Assembly (NCBI RefSeq): GCF_040954835.1
Contig: NC_090703.1
Span: 20,039,444-20,103,443 of the forward strand
Source: Lepisosteus oculatus
Lineage: Eukaryota > Chordata > Actinopteri > Semionotiformes > Lepisosteidae
DNA length: 64,000 bases
Reading direction: 5' to 3'
In this document: positions 15,101 through 23,739 of the stretch, piece by piece
How the letters are laid out: each line of letters begins with the position of its first letter
Position numbering within the stretch: position 1 is the stretch's first letter
Notes under the pieces: generated by a model
Databases searched by the model: none
What the model was told of the DNA's origin: nothing
Seen by the model: the letters and a program-made list of their open reading frames with translations, nothing else
Position numbers and translations under genes: made by a program

Positions 15101-18100
15101 AAAGATTAGGAAAGAAGCTGTTCATATACCAGGTGGTTCTGGTTTTAATAGCCCAGTAGTGTCTTCTTAATAATAAATATCAACAGTTATCAGCACTTTT
15201 CTGGGCATTCCACTCAAAGCGCATTACAGGTAATGGGGACTCCCCTCCACCACCACCAATGTGCAGCCCCACCTGGATGATGGTGATAGCAGCCATAGTG
15301 TGCCAGTAAGCTCATCACACACCAGCTATCATTTGGAAGGAGAACAGAGTGATGAAGCTGATGAAGATGAAGATTATTAGCGGGTCACGATTGGTAAAGG
15401 CCAGGGGAAAATTTTACCAGCAACCATAGCTTTCCCAGGAGGTCTCCCATCCAGGTACTAACCAGGCTCACACCTGCTCAGCTTCAGTGGGCTGCCAGGT
15501 ATGAATTGCAGGGTGACACACAGTAGCTGCTGGCAAACGTCTTGAGGAAAGTTTATGAAACGGGTGGCAACCTGCGTGGGAGGCAGTCATCAGCAATTTT
15601 TCCTGCTCACTTTTTTGCTCTGGAATTGTACAAATCATCAATGGAGGGCACTGATCCTCTCTGCAGAGTGAGCAATACACTGCAGCTGGCCTTTGGAGTA
15701 GAGAAACGCCTTGCCAGACCCGCTACAGAGGCAGTCAGCCAGTTATAGAGCCTGTCAATAATGGCTCATTAAAACTGTGGTAGAATTGGTTGAGAGACAC
15801 CAACGTTTTTCAATTGGTGCAAGCTTTCTTTACAATACTGGTGTGACATGTAATCAGTGAACACTAGAGTAAGCAAGCCTTCAGAAATTCCCTTTCACAT
15901 TGACCATTATTTGATTTTAGCACAGCACCAGATAAAAAAAAAAAAACATACCTCCATTTAACAGTTGACACAGCTTCTTTGTACAGTTAAACCAGCGGTT
16001 ATTAGAGGATGTGAATCCAGATCTGGTTACAGTAAGAATAACACCTAGAATGATATAATAAAAACAGATGAGTCTACATTTCCATGCTTTTGTTGCGGTC
16101 ATCGTTTCCTCACCCAAGATGTGGCAGGGAGACCTGTCGGGAATTGGGGGAGGGGGGGGCAGTTATTTTCAGGGGGGGAATGGGGGAAAGTGTGAGGTTT
16201 CCAAGGCAACGACTTGACACTGAAGAAAATGCAGTAAACTTTGTGGTGTTTGCGCCAGAACTGACTGGCAGCTAAAAACTGTCCCACGCTCCCTTTTTTT
16301 TTTCTTTAAGTTACCCATTCAGGTTGGGAAAAGCCCCTTCTATAAATTAAAATTGTTTTAAAAGTTCTTTCTACATCTCTGTGTTGACATCAATTACTCA
16401 AGCTCTAGCATCATGAATTAGAAATTGGAAAAATATCAGTTTAATCTGAAGTGTACTTATATAGAATACATCCATCTAGAAATGACATCTCATGTGATCT
16501 GTGGCTCCAAACTTACTATCTCCTAAACAACTGTCCATCAACGAGATCTCACCAACAGGCAAGGTTAGAGACCCCAATGTGCAGAACTAGTCAAGAGTCA
16601 TCCAAAAAGACTCACAACTCTAATAATCACTAAGCTAAAACAAATAATGTTGATTGCAAAGTGGAGTGAATACTTATGCAATCAACATTAATATTTTAGA
16701 TTTTCATTTGGAGTTTTAGCTGACATTGAAGTTTGTGTCCATAATAGTTTTCACTTTTTGATTAAAAATACGATACTTGAAATAAATGTATATTTATCAT
16801 TTGTAATTCAACAACATGGGACATCATTGACAGATGGGTGGAATACCACAAGGCACCATAATGTACGTAAACTTTTCACTTAGAATCAAAAACTCTTCCC
16901 TCTTTGGCTTTTTAAAATGAACATTTTTGGATCTCGGAAATTATCCGAACACACAATCAACAAATGTGCATCAGCCTGCAATCCTACAGCCCTCGTACTA
17001 GCCTAGGGAACAGACTGTGTGCCTCCGTTACGTGCGATGTCAGCAGTGACAGATGTCTCTCACCGTGGAGACTTCAGTGCCCCTGGCACACCGAGCCCTG
17101 GACAGGCCTCCCCCAGCACATGGCACATAGTGAGTGGCAGGGGGCGCTGTTGCAAGAAAGCACACCCAACCCACACAAGTCTCAGGCAGAGGTGTGTCTG
17201 CTCAGGGAATTTTTTTACGCACAGACCAGCAAGACCTCAAGTAACGCAGGTCAGACTCAGCCTTGCTATGAATTTTTTATTTGCTTAGCAAACGCCCTTA
17301 ACAAGGATTAAACCTCCCACTTTTAAGTTGATGGTAGCATTTGCAAGCTCCTGTCCTAAGGGTATTCAGTTTGCTACTTTGTTAACGAGGATGTAAAAGA
17401 CAAGCTCAATGGGTACTGTACTTTATGCATAGAACTTATGTTGTTCACATGCTCAACATGGTTGTGAATCTGTCATTCAACCTGTATCTTTTCCAACAGG
17501 ATGTATATGATTGACTTGAACTTATCTTAACCCAGATAAGCTGCTTATATAACCACCCAGAACAGAAAATGGACAAATACTCCAATATTGGTTTAGAATA
17601 TCTTCTGACTGAGAATAACCAGGGCAAAGATCACTTTTCATTACACCTATTAGTACAAACAACCCTGTGCAGGCCCTTAAATCACAGCTGGAAAAGGCTA
17701 TGACGTCTTGGAGGAAACTTTTTCCAGTTCAGGTAAACAATGCCAGCTGTACTGTAGGAAGGCATTTGGCCCAAACTCAGGGTTCACGAAAGTTCAACCG
17801 ATCTATAGCTCTGCAAACATTGTAATAGGCTGGTTAGTGAAGTTTGCTTGCTTTCTTGAATAAAGGAAAGCAACCCCCATTTTCACAGCAGTGATCCAGT
17901 TTTCAACAGCTTCTATAATTCAAAACCAGGCGCTGGATATTTCCATGATATGATTTTGAGAAAGTTTTCACAAACAGACCTCTTTCTTGTAACCTTCCAA
18001 GAAACATTTTGTTCCTGAAGGAACAAAAGTGCTTATTCATAACTCATGCTGAGACCTTCAGTTTGGAGAGTTGTCACCAGTCAAAGTTCACCTAGATCAC

Positions 18101-18961
18101 CATAGTGGTGACACACATCTGGTCAAGCACAGCCCGGTCGGAGAGTCCAGGTTTCCTTAACTAGCTTCTCCTTTGGAATGTCAGGCATCTTACATTATTA
18201 TTACATTATTATTAGGCATTATTACAGACATCTGCATCGGTCCTCCTTTTTAACTTCCTTGCTCTGCTGCCACCACTGTGATTCCTCAGTGCAACACCAA
18301 AGTAGATGGCTGGATAGTTCATCCTTCCCAGGAGATTTGCGTTGTCCAGTCTCTTGAGAACACCCTAGTACCTTTTCGTCCCAACCAGCAGTTGGGTGTT
18401 AATTTTTAAATCCCAAGCTCTTCATATTGCATAAAAATGCAATGCAGGTATGTTAAAATAAAGGAAGATCTTATTGTTACATGTGCACTATCAAAATTAG
18501 GTTTGAAAGGATGCCTTGAGGAACTCCAAGGACCATTTTAGAGGAACCCTGGTACAGCAAATACAGTTTACATTTTGAGACTATGAAAGCAATGGCAAGA
18601 AAAGAGTTAACTGAAATCTAATATTCTGAACAGGACAGCTCTGCTTTATCAATACATTCTTGCACTTTGCAAACCTGACTAACTAATTTCTTGTTTTGTA
18701 TCACATTGTAGGCCATATTTTATCAACACATGTATGAATGCATTTCCCAAATACTCAAATTCTCAAAATGTTTTATCAAAGCATAGAGGCAGGAATAACA
18801 AGGGCAGGTAATCAGCAATCTTTCCCAAAAGAATAAAAATGGTGTGACTGTATTCCCCTGCACACTGAAGCAGTCTGCACAGTCCTTTCAGGGGCTGAGG
18901 AACAGAGAACCTCACATAATGAGTACAGTAATACAACAATGGGGAAAACACCAATAATAAT

Positions 18962-19018
<57 letters not shown>

Positions 19019-22000
19019 TTCTTACACTTATATAGCGCTTTTCTGGACACTCCACTCAAAGCGCTTTACAGGTAATGGGGACTCCCCTCCACCACCACCA
19101 ATGTGCAACATCCACCTGGATGATGCGACGGCAGCCATAGTGCGCTCACCACACGCTCACCACACATCAGCTATCAGTGGGGAGGAGAGCAGAGTAATGA
19201 AGCCAAATTATAGATGGCCATGATTGGTGAAGGCCAATGGGAAATTTGGCCAGGACGCCGGGGTTACACCCCTACTCTTTTCGAGAAACGCCCTGGGATT
19301 TTTAAAGACCACAGAGAGTCAGGACCTCGGTTTTACGTATCATCCAAGGGACGGCACCTGTTTACAGTATAGTGTCCCCATCACTATACTGGGGCATTAG
19401 GACCCACATGGACCGCAGGGTGAGCACCCCCTGCTGGCCCCACTAACACCTCTTCCAGCTTCAGTGGGTTGCCAGTTGTGAGTTGCAGGGTGATATGGCT
19501 GCTGGCCAAGGATATAAAACTCTTTCTCAACATGACCAACATAAAACATTATAAACCTCTATAATGAGGGTACGACTATAAAAATGTCAGAACAAGTTTT
19601 CATGATGTACAAATCTCACAGCCAATTCAAAACTGCTGATGCAGTTTGCAAAACCGAAACTGTAATGCTTACTTTACAACGTTTAATTTGGTTCTGCTTA
19701 CGTCACTAAGGTGTATCATTAAGTGTCATTAAGGGCTGGGTTCTCTGAGAGGCAGGGCAGGCAGCAGTATGAAGATCTTTTATTCCAGCCAAGTGGCTTT
19801 ACTGTAGTCACTTCAGCGGGCTTCACTACATAAAAATTCAAAATCACACACAAGGAGAACAACGTCCCCCATTCTCCTCATTGTTTGGTACAGAGGAAGT
19901 CACCATTCTGTGCAGAACAAATGCAGAGGACTGGCTGCTGCACCTGCCAATAAATCCCTCACCTGCCGACTTGCTGGGTGCAAATACTGGCACCAGCAAA
20001 GCCACGTCATTGGCACACGGATTCTTGCTGACCCGGAGATCGACCACATGATTTATCAGTGTGGCGGTGATGGGAGGGGGGATCTGTTCTCCAATAGTCC
20101 ACTGCAGGAGCGGTTCTGCCAAGGGAAAAGCACCTTTAATCATTTTCAGGCAGTTAGGCTACTGTACATCACGAGCCTGCTCCAATCTGTTTAGGAGGAA
20201 TAAAGTGAGAAGAAGGTAACAGTAGCAATCCCATCACAAGCTAACCTGGTTATCGTGGGACTCAATTGGACAGCTAATAGAAGTATCCCACTCACAGACA
20301 AAACAGCTGTGACCTGAGGATTTCAACCCAGCCTGATGGTTCACAATCCTTCATCAATATTCACCTTTGACACTATATGCATGTAGGCAACACTACAACA
20401 CTTTTTTTATGCTTTTTTCACAGACCGCAACATTTCTTATCATACGTCTATCTCTTTACCAGCCTAAATTCCCACATTCAGAAGTCTTTTTCACTCCCTC
20501 AATTCTCTCCTACCTCTCACAGTGTCCAGTAGCGTCCCTTCAGTGCTAAACATGTTCAGCCCATGATGCATGCTGAAACGTACGTACCACTCGTCCACCG
20601 GAGCCACAGCTACACAGTGTTAGAAAGGAACCAGGGTTAGGAAGAAAGTCCAGAAACCACTTTCCTTCAACACAGCTGCATTACAAAGCACACACTACCT
20701 GTATTAATAGTGATGTTTCTGCGAGGGATATCAATGCTCCATATGGACTGATTAGGCAGCTAAAATATAAAAAAGCAGAATAAGATGTGATACGAAAAAC
20801 TGCTTTACACAGTAATGTATGGAGGAGTCACCCCCTGACTTATACATTAAGAACTGACTGTATGTAAAAGAAATGGATTATGTAAAATCCATCCATCCAT
20901 TTTCTAAACGTCTTTAGCCAATATAGTGTTGTCAGGGAGCCAGTACAATCCCGGCAAGCAATGGGCGCAAGGCGGGATACACCCAGGACGGGACACAAAT
21001 CCATCACAGGGCAGACAGACACACACTCGCATTCAGGGCCAATTTTACAGAAGCCAGTCAATCTACAAGCACATCTTTGGACTGTGGAAGGAAACAGAAG
21101 CACCAGGAAGCACCAGGAAGAAACAAACACGGGGAGAACACGCAGACTCCACATAGACACCACCCTAGGAACTGAACCCCAGACCCCAGCCTTGCAAGGT
21201 AGCAATAAACACTGCGCCACCATGCCACCCCATTATGCCTTCTTTTCCATTTCTAAAAGATAAATTCTGTTACAGCAATAGCCGTCTCCTATCTTTCTCT
21301 GCCCACAAAACTAATACTCTACGATCAAATTATTTATACCAGATAATAGGACTTTATTGAGTGATACAGAACACACTGTTATATTGCTGTTGATGGAGGA
21401 GATGAGACTTTAGGCTAAAGTCTCTCACAGTGACTGCATGATTGTACAATTGCACAGTAAAGCGATAATGAAAGCAGGCTCACAAAAAAGATGAGGCATT
21501 TCACAGGTCTCCAAAGAGGTGGTTTTAATAACAGCAATGAACCTCTGGAGACTTTGCCCAGAGTGACTGGGTTTCTGCACAAGTTTAGAAATAAGTTCTG
21601 TTCTCACCAAACTCATCTGAAAGGCGAAGACCTTTGAGTCAGTCCTGTTGTACACCTCCATACTAGGGGCCAGTCCTGCTGAGGTATACAGCATTAATAG
21701 CCTCTTCTGCTGCTCCAAATTATAGGAGTCATCATACAAATAACAACTGATTTTCTGGAAGACAAAAATACACAATCGGAAATATATGCAAAGTTGTTCC
21801 TCTTCAGCAAAGCTGGTCATGTGTGGTGTTCTGCAGGCCTCTGTATTTGGTCCTATTCTATGTAGAATCTTTACAGTATGTTACTATTGGGTTTGATTCT
21901 TAGTAGTAAGGGCATCATCTTTCATTTCTACACAGATTATATTCATGAGACATGAAGTTAATCAAGCGCTATCTGCATTGTTACACTACTTACATGATAC

Positions 22001-23615
22001 AAATAATGTATAAAACAAAACTTTTCACAGATGAACTTTGATAAAAACCAAAATCATGCTGTTTATCTCTCCTTATCAACTCTGCACATATCTTATTATA
22101 CACACAAACAAGGGATTCAATATAAAAGATTAAGTAAAACACGTAAGTTAACAAGTCCAGGTAAAAAAACTTTAAAAACATAGTTTTACTATTGATGGTC
22201 CTGGAATCAATTAATCTTAGAAGCCTTACATTTAAACGTAACAAAGTTGTCTTTTCCGTAACTGCATAACATTACTCCTATTCATTCACACATATCTCTA
22301 TATCTTATTGTAAAGCACCTTGAGATAATGGATCACAAAAGGCACTATCTAAACATTATTATCACTGATTCAGTAGACAAGTGGTCCTAAAATTGATCCA
22401 TACAGAACCCCACAAATGACCTTAGTCCAGATTGAGATGCGTCACTTGCCAGTACCTCAACAACTACAAGCTGTGAATGGGACAGGTGAACAATAAGAAA
22501 TAACTGGTAATTCCACAGCCTATAATAGTCACTCTTACAAACAATAAAAATATACAACTTACCGTCTACAAAACACTTGCTTTCAACATATAATTTATCT
22601 GGCATTTGGGCTTGGATACAATCACCTACCAGATTTTCCAACCCCAGGTACAGGCGTATTCTGTCGCTGTGTTCCTCAGTGGTACACTCAAAGTGTGTTT
22701 TTTCCATGTCTAAATTAAACAAAGGGACACACAGGGGGAAATGCAGTTCTACACAACACCTCAAGTAACCAAAGTGTTCAGAAACAAATTATTCCAGAAA
22801 AAAAAATATTGTACATCAGACGTCTTTTCAGTTTGCTTCAAGTTCAGAATCCTTAGATTGATAAAAATCCAACAAGAATCCTTCAGAAATGTTACTTTTT
22901 TGTCCCATGAAAAGACTCTTCCATAACCTTTCCTAAGATTTAGTTATCTGAGAAGAAAGCAAGCTAGACTTGCAGACATCACTTTAATCCATTTAGTGAA
23001 TTTACATGTTGCAATTTGACAACAATATAACTCGACAAACATCACGCCTTTAACAGACGAGGATTTGTACAACATCATAAACTTAATTTTACAGAGAGTG
23101 AAGTTTATCCAAGTGCATTAGTGATTCAGCGTTACAATAACTGTACGTAACTGCTAGAAGAAGGAAATTTCAATTTCGCTCACAAACCTGATGTAACGCT
23201 AAGAATGAAACGGCTTGTTACTGCTGCAACCACAAAACACGCTAAGAAGTCGACCTGGTAGAAGAAAAAACTTTAATTTTGACATTATACATAAGAACAA
23301 GGGACTTGATAAAAAAACACATTAAAGTAAAACTATTTTAAGTCAACAAGTCCAAGTAAAAAGGTCCATAAAAAGACATTTCAATAGAAGAACTTGAACT
23401 GTTGTAAATGTAATAAATAATTTAAATAAATCTATTAAAATGTGAATTTCTTTACATAAAGATTCATACAAATATATTCAAAGTATTTTCTAATCATAGT
23501 TAAATTACTGGTTTAGAACACGTGTTTTGGAAGAGACGACGCAAAAGTAAAAATCGAAGCGTATTTTAAAGGTCAGTGTACACGCCACAGTACATACTTG
23601 CCAAATATATTTCAT
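1..23615 (-). CDS. CATSPERB: CATSPERB gene, sperm cation channel auxiliary subunit beta (27 coding exons, 3' end cut by window edge)
   Basis: CatSper beta is a large single-pass membrane subunit of the alkalinisation-activated calcium channel of the sperm tail; its extracellular part forms a canopy over the pore. The joined exons give an in-frame protein of 1104 codons with a signal peptide at the start (MKYIWQ then a hydrophobic stretch with FVVAA), a long cysteine-containing ectodomain with many N-x-S/T sites, and a hydrophobic transmembrane segment near the end (YLINTITAVVLGGVLLAGFF) followed by basic RRSKVR. The family is about 1100 residues with about 27 exons in mammals, so this copy looks intact. 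Recognised family stretches include NYRPPSQLGIAIP and SNPAGE before the membrane segment. All 27 exon phases close. Least certain are the exon at 22230-22261, the acceptor at 1814 and the donor at 14032. The stop codon lies left of position 1. Confidence 0.93.
190..1743 (-). other. CATSPERB intron 26
   Basis: Non-coding. A degenerate LINE-like fragment at about 760-890 shares the wording CCATTTCTTGAAAGAAGCCA with a clearer copy near 12.0 kb. I see no exon or other feature in the rest. Confidence 0.6.
1744..1814 (-). CDS. CATSPERB: CATSPERB exon 26 (acceptor uncertain)
   Basis: Phase 1 to 0. It encodes ECFYSTMKTSGISLTEMTSN followed by PAGE, with donor GAG|GTAGGC. The TCTGAAG acceptor gives the right phase. 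A better-looking acceptor 13 nt inside (TTTTTACAG) would break the frame with exon 25. Confidence 0.7.
1953..2086 (-). CDS. CATSPERB: CATSPERB exon 25
   Basis: Phase 2 to 1. It encodes WFMYPVTNLNITLYITRPGH and on to NNKTNWKIT. The acceptor TTTTAAG|G was chosen over TTTAG 8 nt upstream because only it joins exon 24 without a stop. The donor is GTATGT. Confidence 0.87.
2759..2922 (-). CDS. CATSPERB: CATSPERB exon 24 (cysteine-rich)
   Basis: Phase 0 to 2. It encodes DTGRYKQCAGKPSAAECDCT and on to YPVTLLFCT, with clustered cysteines. The acceptor is CTCCCCAG and the donor GTAAGA. Confidence 0.92.
3780..4400 (+). pseudogene. Tc1/mariner-like transposase remnant
   Basis: Broken transposase reading in several frames. 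EFWNKMLRSKETKLNL near 4010 matches the Tc1 FWxxxxWSDETKI motif with the catalytic Asp region changed (WSDET has become RSKET). A QQDN-P-KH-like stretch at about 4300-4330 and DWASQS near 4380 match the later transposase blocks. Several frame breaks make it inactive. It sits in the intron between CATSPERB exons 24 and 23, in the opposite orientation to the gene. No clear terminal inverted repeats were identified. Confidence 0.7.
4938..5048 (-). CDS. CATSPERB: CATSPERB exon 23
   Basis: Phase 0 to 0, 37 codons. It encodes VNYRPPSQLGIAIPVSDNIY, then NADPSRPRPREFYQISK, one of the most conserved stretches of the family. The acceptor is GTGCTAG and the donor GTGAAG. Confidence 0.93.
5346..5480 (+). 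repeat. LINE-like 3' fragment
   Basis: The stretch CACTTCTTTTTTACCCAAAG followed by GAGTGGAGGATGTCTGGAA matches the end of a fish LINE-type reading frame also present near 46.4 kb. It is short and decayed. Confidence 0.45.
5795..6095 (-). repeat. Unclassified dispersed repeat, copy 1
   Basis: On the minus strand this reads TATATTTCGGGGTTAGAAAG then AATCAGCATTGATGA, CCACAATAAA, GGGAACTCGAATGCGAGTTT and GGTCTG-AAA-TTGGGACTGC. The same blocks in the same order occur on the plus strand at 8550-9115 and 11305-11545. I do not recognise the family. Confidence 0.6.
6128..6325 (-). CDS. CATSPERB: CATSPERB exon 22
   Basis: Phase 0 to 0, 66 codons. It encodes GQTTVIVSIPEASLLCTSTP and ends VKRLIDLP. 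The acceptor is CTTTGACAG and the donor GTAAGT. Confidence 0.92.
6716..6855 (-). CDS. CATSPERB: CATSPERB exon 21
   Basis: Phase 1 to 0. It encodes QTLVFHKKLMKFTIGNPSLL and on to LNITAFSNFFQK. The acceptor is TTACATTAACAG and the donor GTGAAG. Confidence 0.88.
7085..7408 (-). CDS. CATSPERB: CATSPERB exon 20 (largest)
   Basis: Phase 1 to 1, 324 nt. It encodes SFSPGFQDTHIGKTVVIPGS, then SSYLITGVFDSR and on to SFKASVFGS. The acceptor is GTTTTGACAG and the donor GTGAGT. Confidence 0.92.
7843..7880 (-). CDS. CATSPERB: CATSPERB exon 19 (38 nt)
   Basis: Phase 2 to 1. It encodes SKGPNAILRLENP with a strong GTAAGT donor and acceptor CTGTTAG. It was found because exons 18 and 20 differ in phase; it closes the gap exactly. 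Confidence 0.8.
8550..9115 (+). repeat. Unclassified dispersed repeat, copy 2
   Basis: It shares with copies 1 and 3 the blocks GGAAAGAATCAGCATTGAT, CACAATAAAA, GCAACAAAACTTCCAG, GCCTTATTACA, GGGAACTCGAATGTGAGTTT and AGGTCTGAGAAACTGGGACT. It is the longest copy. Confidence 0.6.
9174..9328 (-). CDS. CATSPERB: CATSPERB exon 18
   Basis: Phase 0 to 2. It encodes HDDQSSEGALALQYTSDKTV and on to PSHVGKVIRL. Two donors 6 nt apart (GTTAAG, then GTAATT) keep the same phase; the outer one is used here. Confidence 0.87.
9749..9900 (-). CDS. CATSPERB: CATSPERB exon 17
   Basis: Phase 1 to 0. It encodes DMGRYAKLNQSQHSVSTLYC and on to NVDNIPTTSLIQ. The acceptor is GTTTTTGCAG and the donor GTGAGA. Confidence 0.9.
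10061..10205 (-). CDS. CATSPERB: CATSPERB exon 16
   Basis: Phase 0 to 1. It encodes VWSSADGGSSFSRIITLEGE and on to TNLGSIYLSKA, a beta-propeller-like repeat. The acceptor is TTTACTCAG and the donor GTAACT. Confidence 0.9.
11305..11545 (+). repeat. Unclassified dispersed repeat, copy 3
   Basis: It reads TATATTTCGAAATTAGAAAG, CCACAATAAAATAAATG, GCAACAAAACTTC, GGCCTTATTACA and TGGTCTGAGAAATTGGGACT in the same order as copy 2, and is shorter by the loss of the block around the GGGAACTCGAATG motif. Confidence 0.6.
11786..11905 (-). repeat. Fish dispersed repeat with GGATGG tail, fragment
   Basis: CCATCCATCCATCTTCAAT followed by GGACAGGATGCCAGTCCATT is the reverse of the tail and adjoining part of the tRNA-headed family seen whole at 36929-37240. 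Confidence 0.55.
11990..12140 (+). repeat. LINE-associated dispersed fragment
   Basis: GGCCATTCGGCCCATTTAGC, TTTCTTGAAAGAAACCAGGG and GTAGCTTGTTCCACACACCC are recurrent wording of a non-coding repeat common in fish genomes. It ends about 70 bp from CATSPERB exon 15. Confidence 0.45.
12210..12356 (-). CDS. CATSPERB: CATSPERB exon 15
   Basis: Phase 0 to 0, 49 codons from EKGAKVSVFGMRGPVLKKKA to HELYLYGSE. The acceptor is TTCTCGCAG and the donor GTAATT. Confidence 0.9.
12443..12580 (-). CDS. CATSPERB: CATSPERB exon 14
   Basis: Phase 0 to 0, 46 codons from ASQCLYSRDPFTEWHSCDIS to GIVLSYTQ. The acceptor is CTTCTGTAG and the donor GTATGG. Confidence 0.9.
12956..13002 (-). CDS. CATSPERB: CATSPERB exon 13
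   Basis: Phase 1 to 0. It encodes DDYVSLISSGTDVENK with acceptor CTGTCTTCAG and donor GTAAGT. Confidence 0.87.
13370..13436 (-). CDS. CATSPERB: CATSPERB exon 12
   Basis: Phase 0 to 1. It encodes MDYSSTTLWYSHHCLHDKAN then FQ. The acceptor is TTTGTTTAG and the donor CAAG|GTAGTT. Confidence 0.85.
13889..13921 (-). CDS. CATSPERB: CATSPERB exon 11 (33 nt)
   Basis: An 11-codon exon, FTLLDISSLTQ, phase 0 to 0, with acceptor CACTTACAG and a strong GTGAGT donor. Confidence 0.82.
14032..14276 (-). CDS. CATSPERB: CATSPERB exon 10
   Basis: Phase 1 to 0. It encodes DCIGLATVDVKLTNYYLFLL and continues to VLVGFFFQN, a propeller-like region. The donor AAT|GTAAAT was preferred over ATG|GTTTTG 18 nt downstream, which keeps the same frame; the left border is therefore less certain than the right. 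Confidence 0.85.
14388..14680 (-). repeat. Degenerate 5S-derived SINE with adjoining tRNA-like head
   Basis: The first 35 bases (GGGGCAGCACGGTCCTGCAG, on plus) are the head of the GGATGG-tailed family. From about 14424 the text follows the minus-strand 5S SINE: AGTCAGGACCTTG, ACAGTGTTCC, then a decayed 5S-like block CCAGGACTGACCAG and GCTTAGC. Heavily diverged. Confidence 0.5.
15168..15540 (-). repeat. 5S rRNA-derived SINE, internally deleted copy
   Basis: On the plus strand the order is (TAA)n, an L2-like tail (CACTTTTCTGGGCATTCCAC), the body, then the reverse of 5S rRNA (CCCAGGAGGTCTCCCATCCA, GGTACTAACCAGGCTC, GCTCAGCTTC). The middle third of the body, present in the copy at 29367, is missing. 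Confidence 0.8.
15952..16044 (-). CDS. CATSPERB: CATSPERB exon 9
   Basis: Phase 1 to 1. It encodes GVILTVTRSGFTSSNNRWFN then CTKKLCQLLNG. The acceptor is ATTCTAG and the donor GTATGT. It follows the longest CATSPERB intron, about 3.9 kb. Confidence 0.9.
18955..19508 (-). repeat. 5S rRNA-derived SINE, near full length but with the 5S head largely deleted
   Basis: The L2-type tail (TATATAGCGCTTTTCTGGAC, CACTCAAAGCGCTTTACAGG) and full body match the copy at 29367. Near 19458 CTCTTCCAGC jumps directly to TTCAGTGGG, removing about 75 bp of 5S-like sequence present in the other copy; the joint has an AGC microhomology. Confidence 0.85.
18957..19019 (+). repeat. (TAA)n microsatellite at the SINE tail
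   Basis: About twenty tandem TAA units, the reverse of the (TTA)n tail of the minus-strand SINE that follows. It produces long artificial leucine and isoleucine runs when translated. Confidence 0.95.
19963..20115 (-). CDS. CATSPERB: CATSPERB exon 8
   Basis: Phase 1 to 1. It encodes EPLLQWTIGEQIPPPITATL and on to VPVFAPSKSA, with acceptor CTTGGCAG and donor GTGAGG. Confidence 0.9.
20514..20609 (-). CDS. CATSPERB: CATSPERB exon 7
   Basis: Phase 1 to 1. It encodes AVAPVDEWYVRFSMHHGLNM followed by FSTEGTLLDTVR. The acceptor is GTGTAG and the donor GTAGGA. Confidence 0.88.
20699..20759 (-). CDS. CATSPERB: CATSPERB exon 6
   Basis: Phase 0 to 1. It encodes LPNQSIWSIDIPRRNITINT with acceptor TATTTTAG and donor GTAGTG. 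Confidence 0.88.
20887..21231 (-). repeat. Fish dispersed repeat with GGATGG tail
   Basis: The plus strand starts ATCCATCCATCCATTTTCTA and ends AGCAATAAACACTGCGCCAC, the reverse of a tRNA-like head and GGATGG tail. It lies between CATSPERB exons 6 and 5. Confidence 0.75.
21608..21754 (-). CDS. CATSPERB: CATSPERB exon 5
   Basis: Phase 0 to 0, 49 codons from KISCYLYDDSYNLEQQKR to FAFQMSL. The acceptor is preceded by TTTTTGTCTTCCAG and the donor is GTGAGA. Confidence 0.88.
22230..22261 (-). CDS. CATSPERB: CATSPERB exon 4 (32-nt microexon, tentative)
   Basis: This short exon, VTEKTTLLRLN, was placed because exon 3 ends in phase 1 and exon 5 begins in phase 0. It is the only stretch I found between them with a CAG acceptor, a GTAAGG donor, an open frame and the required phase change. 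Its pyrimidine tract is weak. Confidence 0.55.
22306..22368 (+). repeat. L2-type 3' tail fragment
   Basis: TTGTAAAGCACCTTGAGATA, then AAAGGCACTATCTAAAC and ATTATTAT is the usual 3' end of L2-mobilised elements in fish. Confidence 0.6.
22563..22709 (-). CDS. CATSPERB: CATSPERB exon 3
   Basis: Phase 1 to phase 1. It encodes DMEKTHFECTTEEHSDRIRL and onwards to ESKCFVD, with a GTAAGT donor. It is the start of the mature ectodomain. Confidence 0.88.
23188..23254 (-). CDS. CATSPERB: CATSPERB exon 2 (signal peptide)
   Basis: The acceptor has a strong pyrimidine tract ending in CTACCAG; the donor is CAG|GTTTGT. It encodes VDFLACFVVAAVTSRFILS, the hydrophobic core of the signal peptide, in phase 0 and ends in phase 1. 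Confidence 0.8.
23598..23615 (-). CDS. CATSPERB: CATSPERB exon 1 (coding part, start codon)
   Basis: The ATG is at 23615-23613. Six codons, MKYIWQ, are followed by a GTATGT donor in phase 0. This start was chosen because exon 2 has no upstream Met in frame (a TAA precedes its acceptor) and joining the two gives a good signal peptide. The 5' end of the transcript is not defined but a promoter-like motif lies about 150 bp upstream. Confidence 0.75.
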
Positions 23616-23739
23616 CTTATGAGAAGATTAGAATGGTAAATGCGAACAGATGAGAACAATGTTGACCTTTACTTCAAGGAAAAATCATAAACAACATCAA
23701 ACGAGTAAAAATTCAAAATACGTTACTTCACGCACCGCG

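Larger units (their letters stand above)
16045..19962 (-). other. CATSPERB intron 8 (3.9 kb)
   Basis: No exon was needed or found. From about 16440 to 16790 the text resembles the degraded 3' part of a Tc1-type transposon (GTGGAGTGAATACTTATGCA and a transposase-like ATCTCACCAACAGGC block), but I could not define ends. The 5S SINE at 18955-19508 is the only clear element. The remainder shows no structure I can name. Confidence 0.5.

Noticed and set aside
15468..15748. Open frames at 15468-15680 (minus) and 15542-15748 (plus)
   Set aside because: They overlap the 5S part of a SINE and its flank; no domain and no link to CATSPERB exon phases.
18763..19223. Open frames with long leucine or isoleucine runs on both strands
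   Set aside because: They are translations of the (TAA)n microsatellite and the SINE tail.
20926..21263. Two plus-strand open frames of 76 and 100 codons
   Set aside because: They lie inside a GGATGG-tail dispersed repeat and have no protein-like composition.
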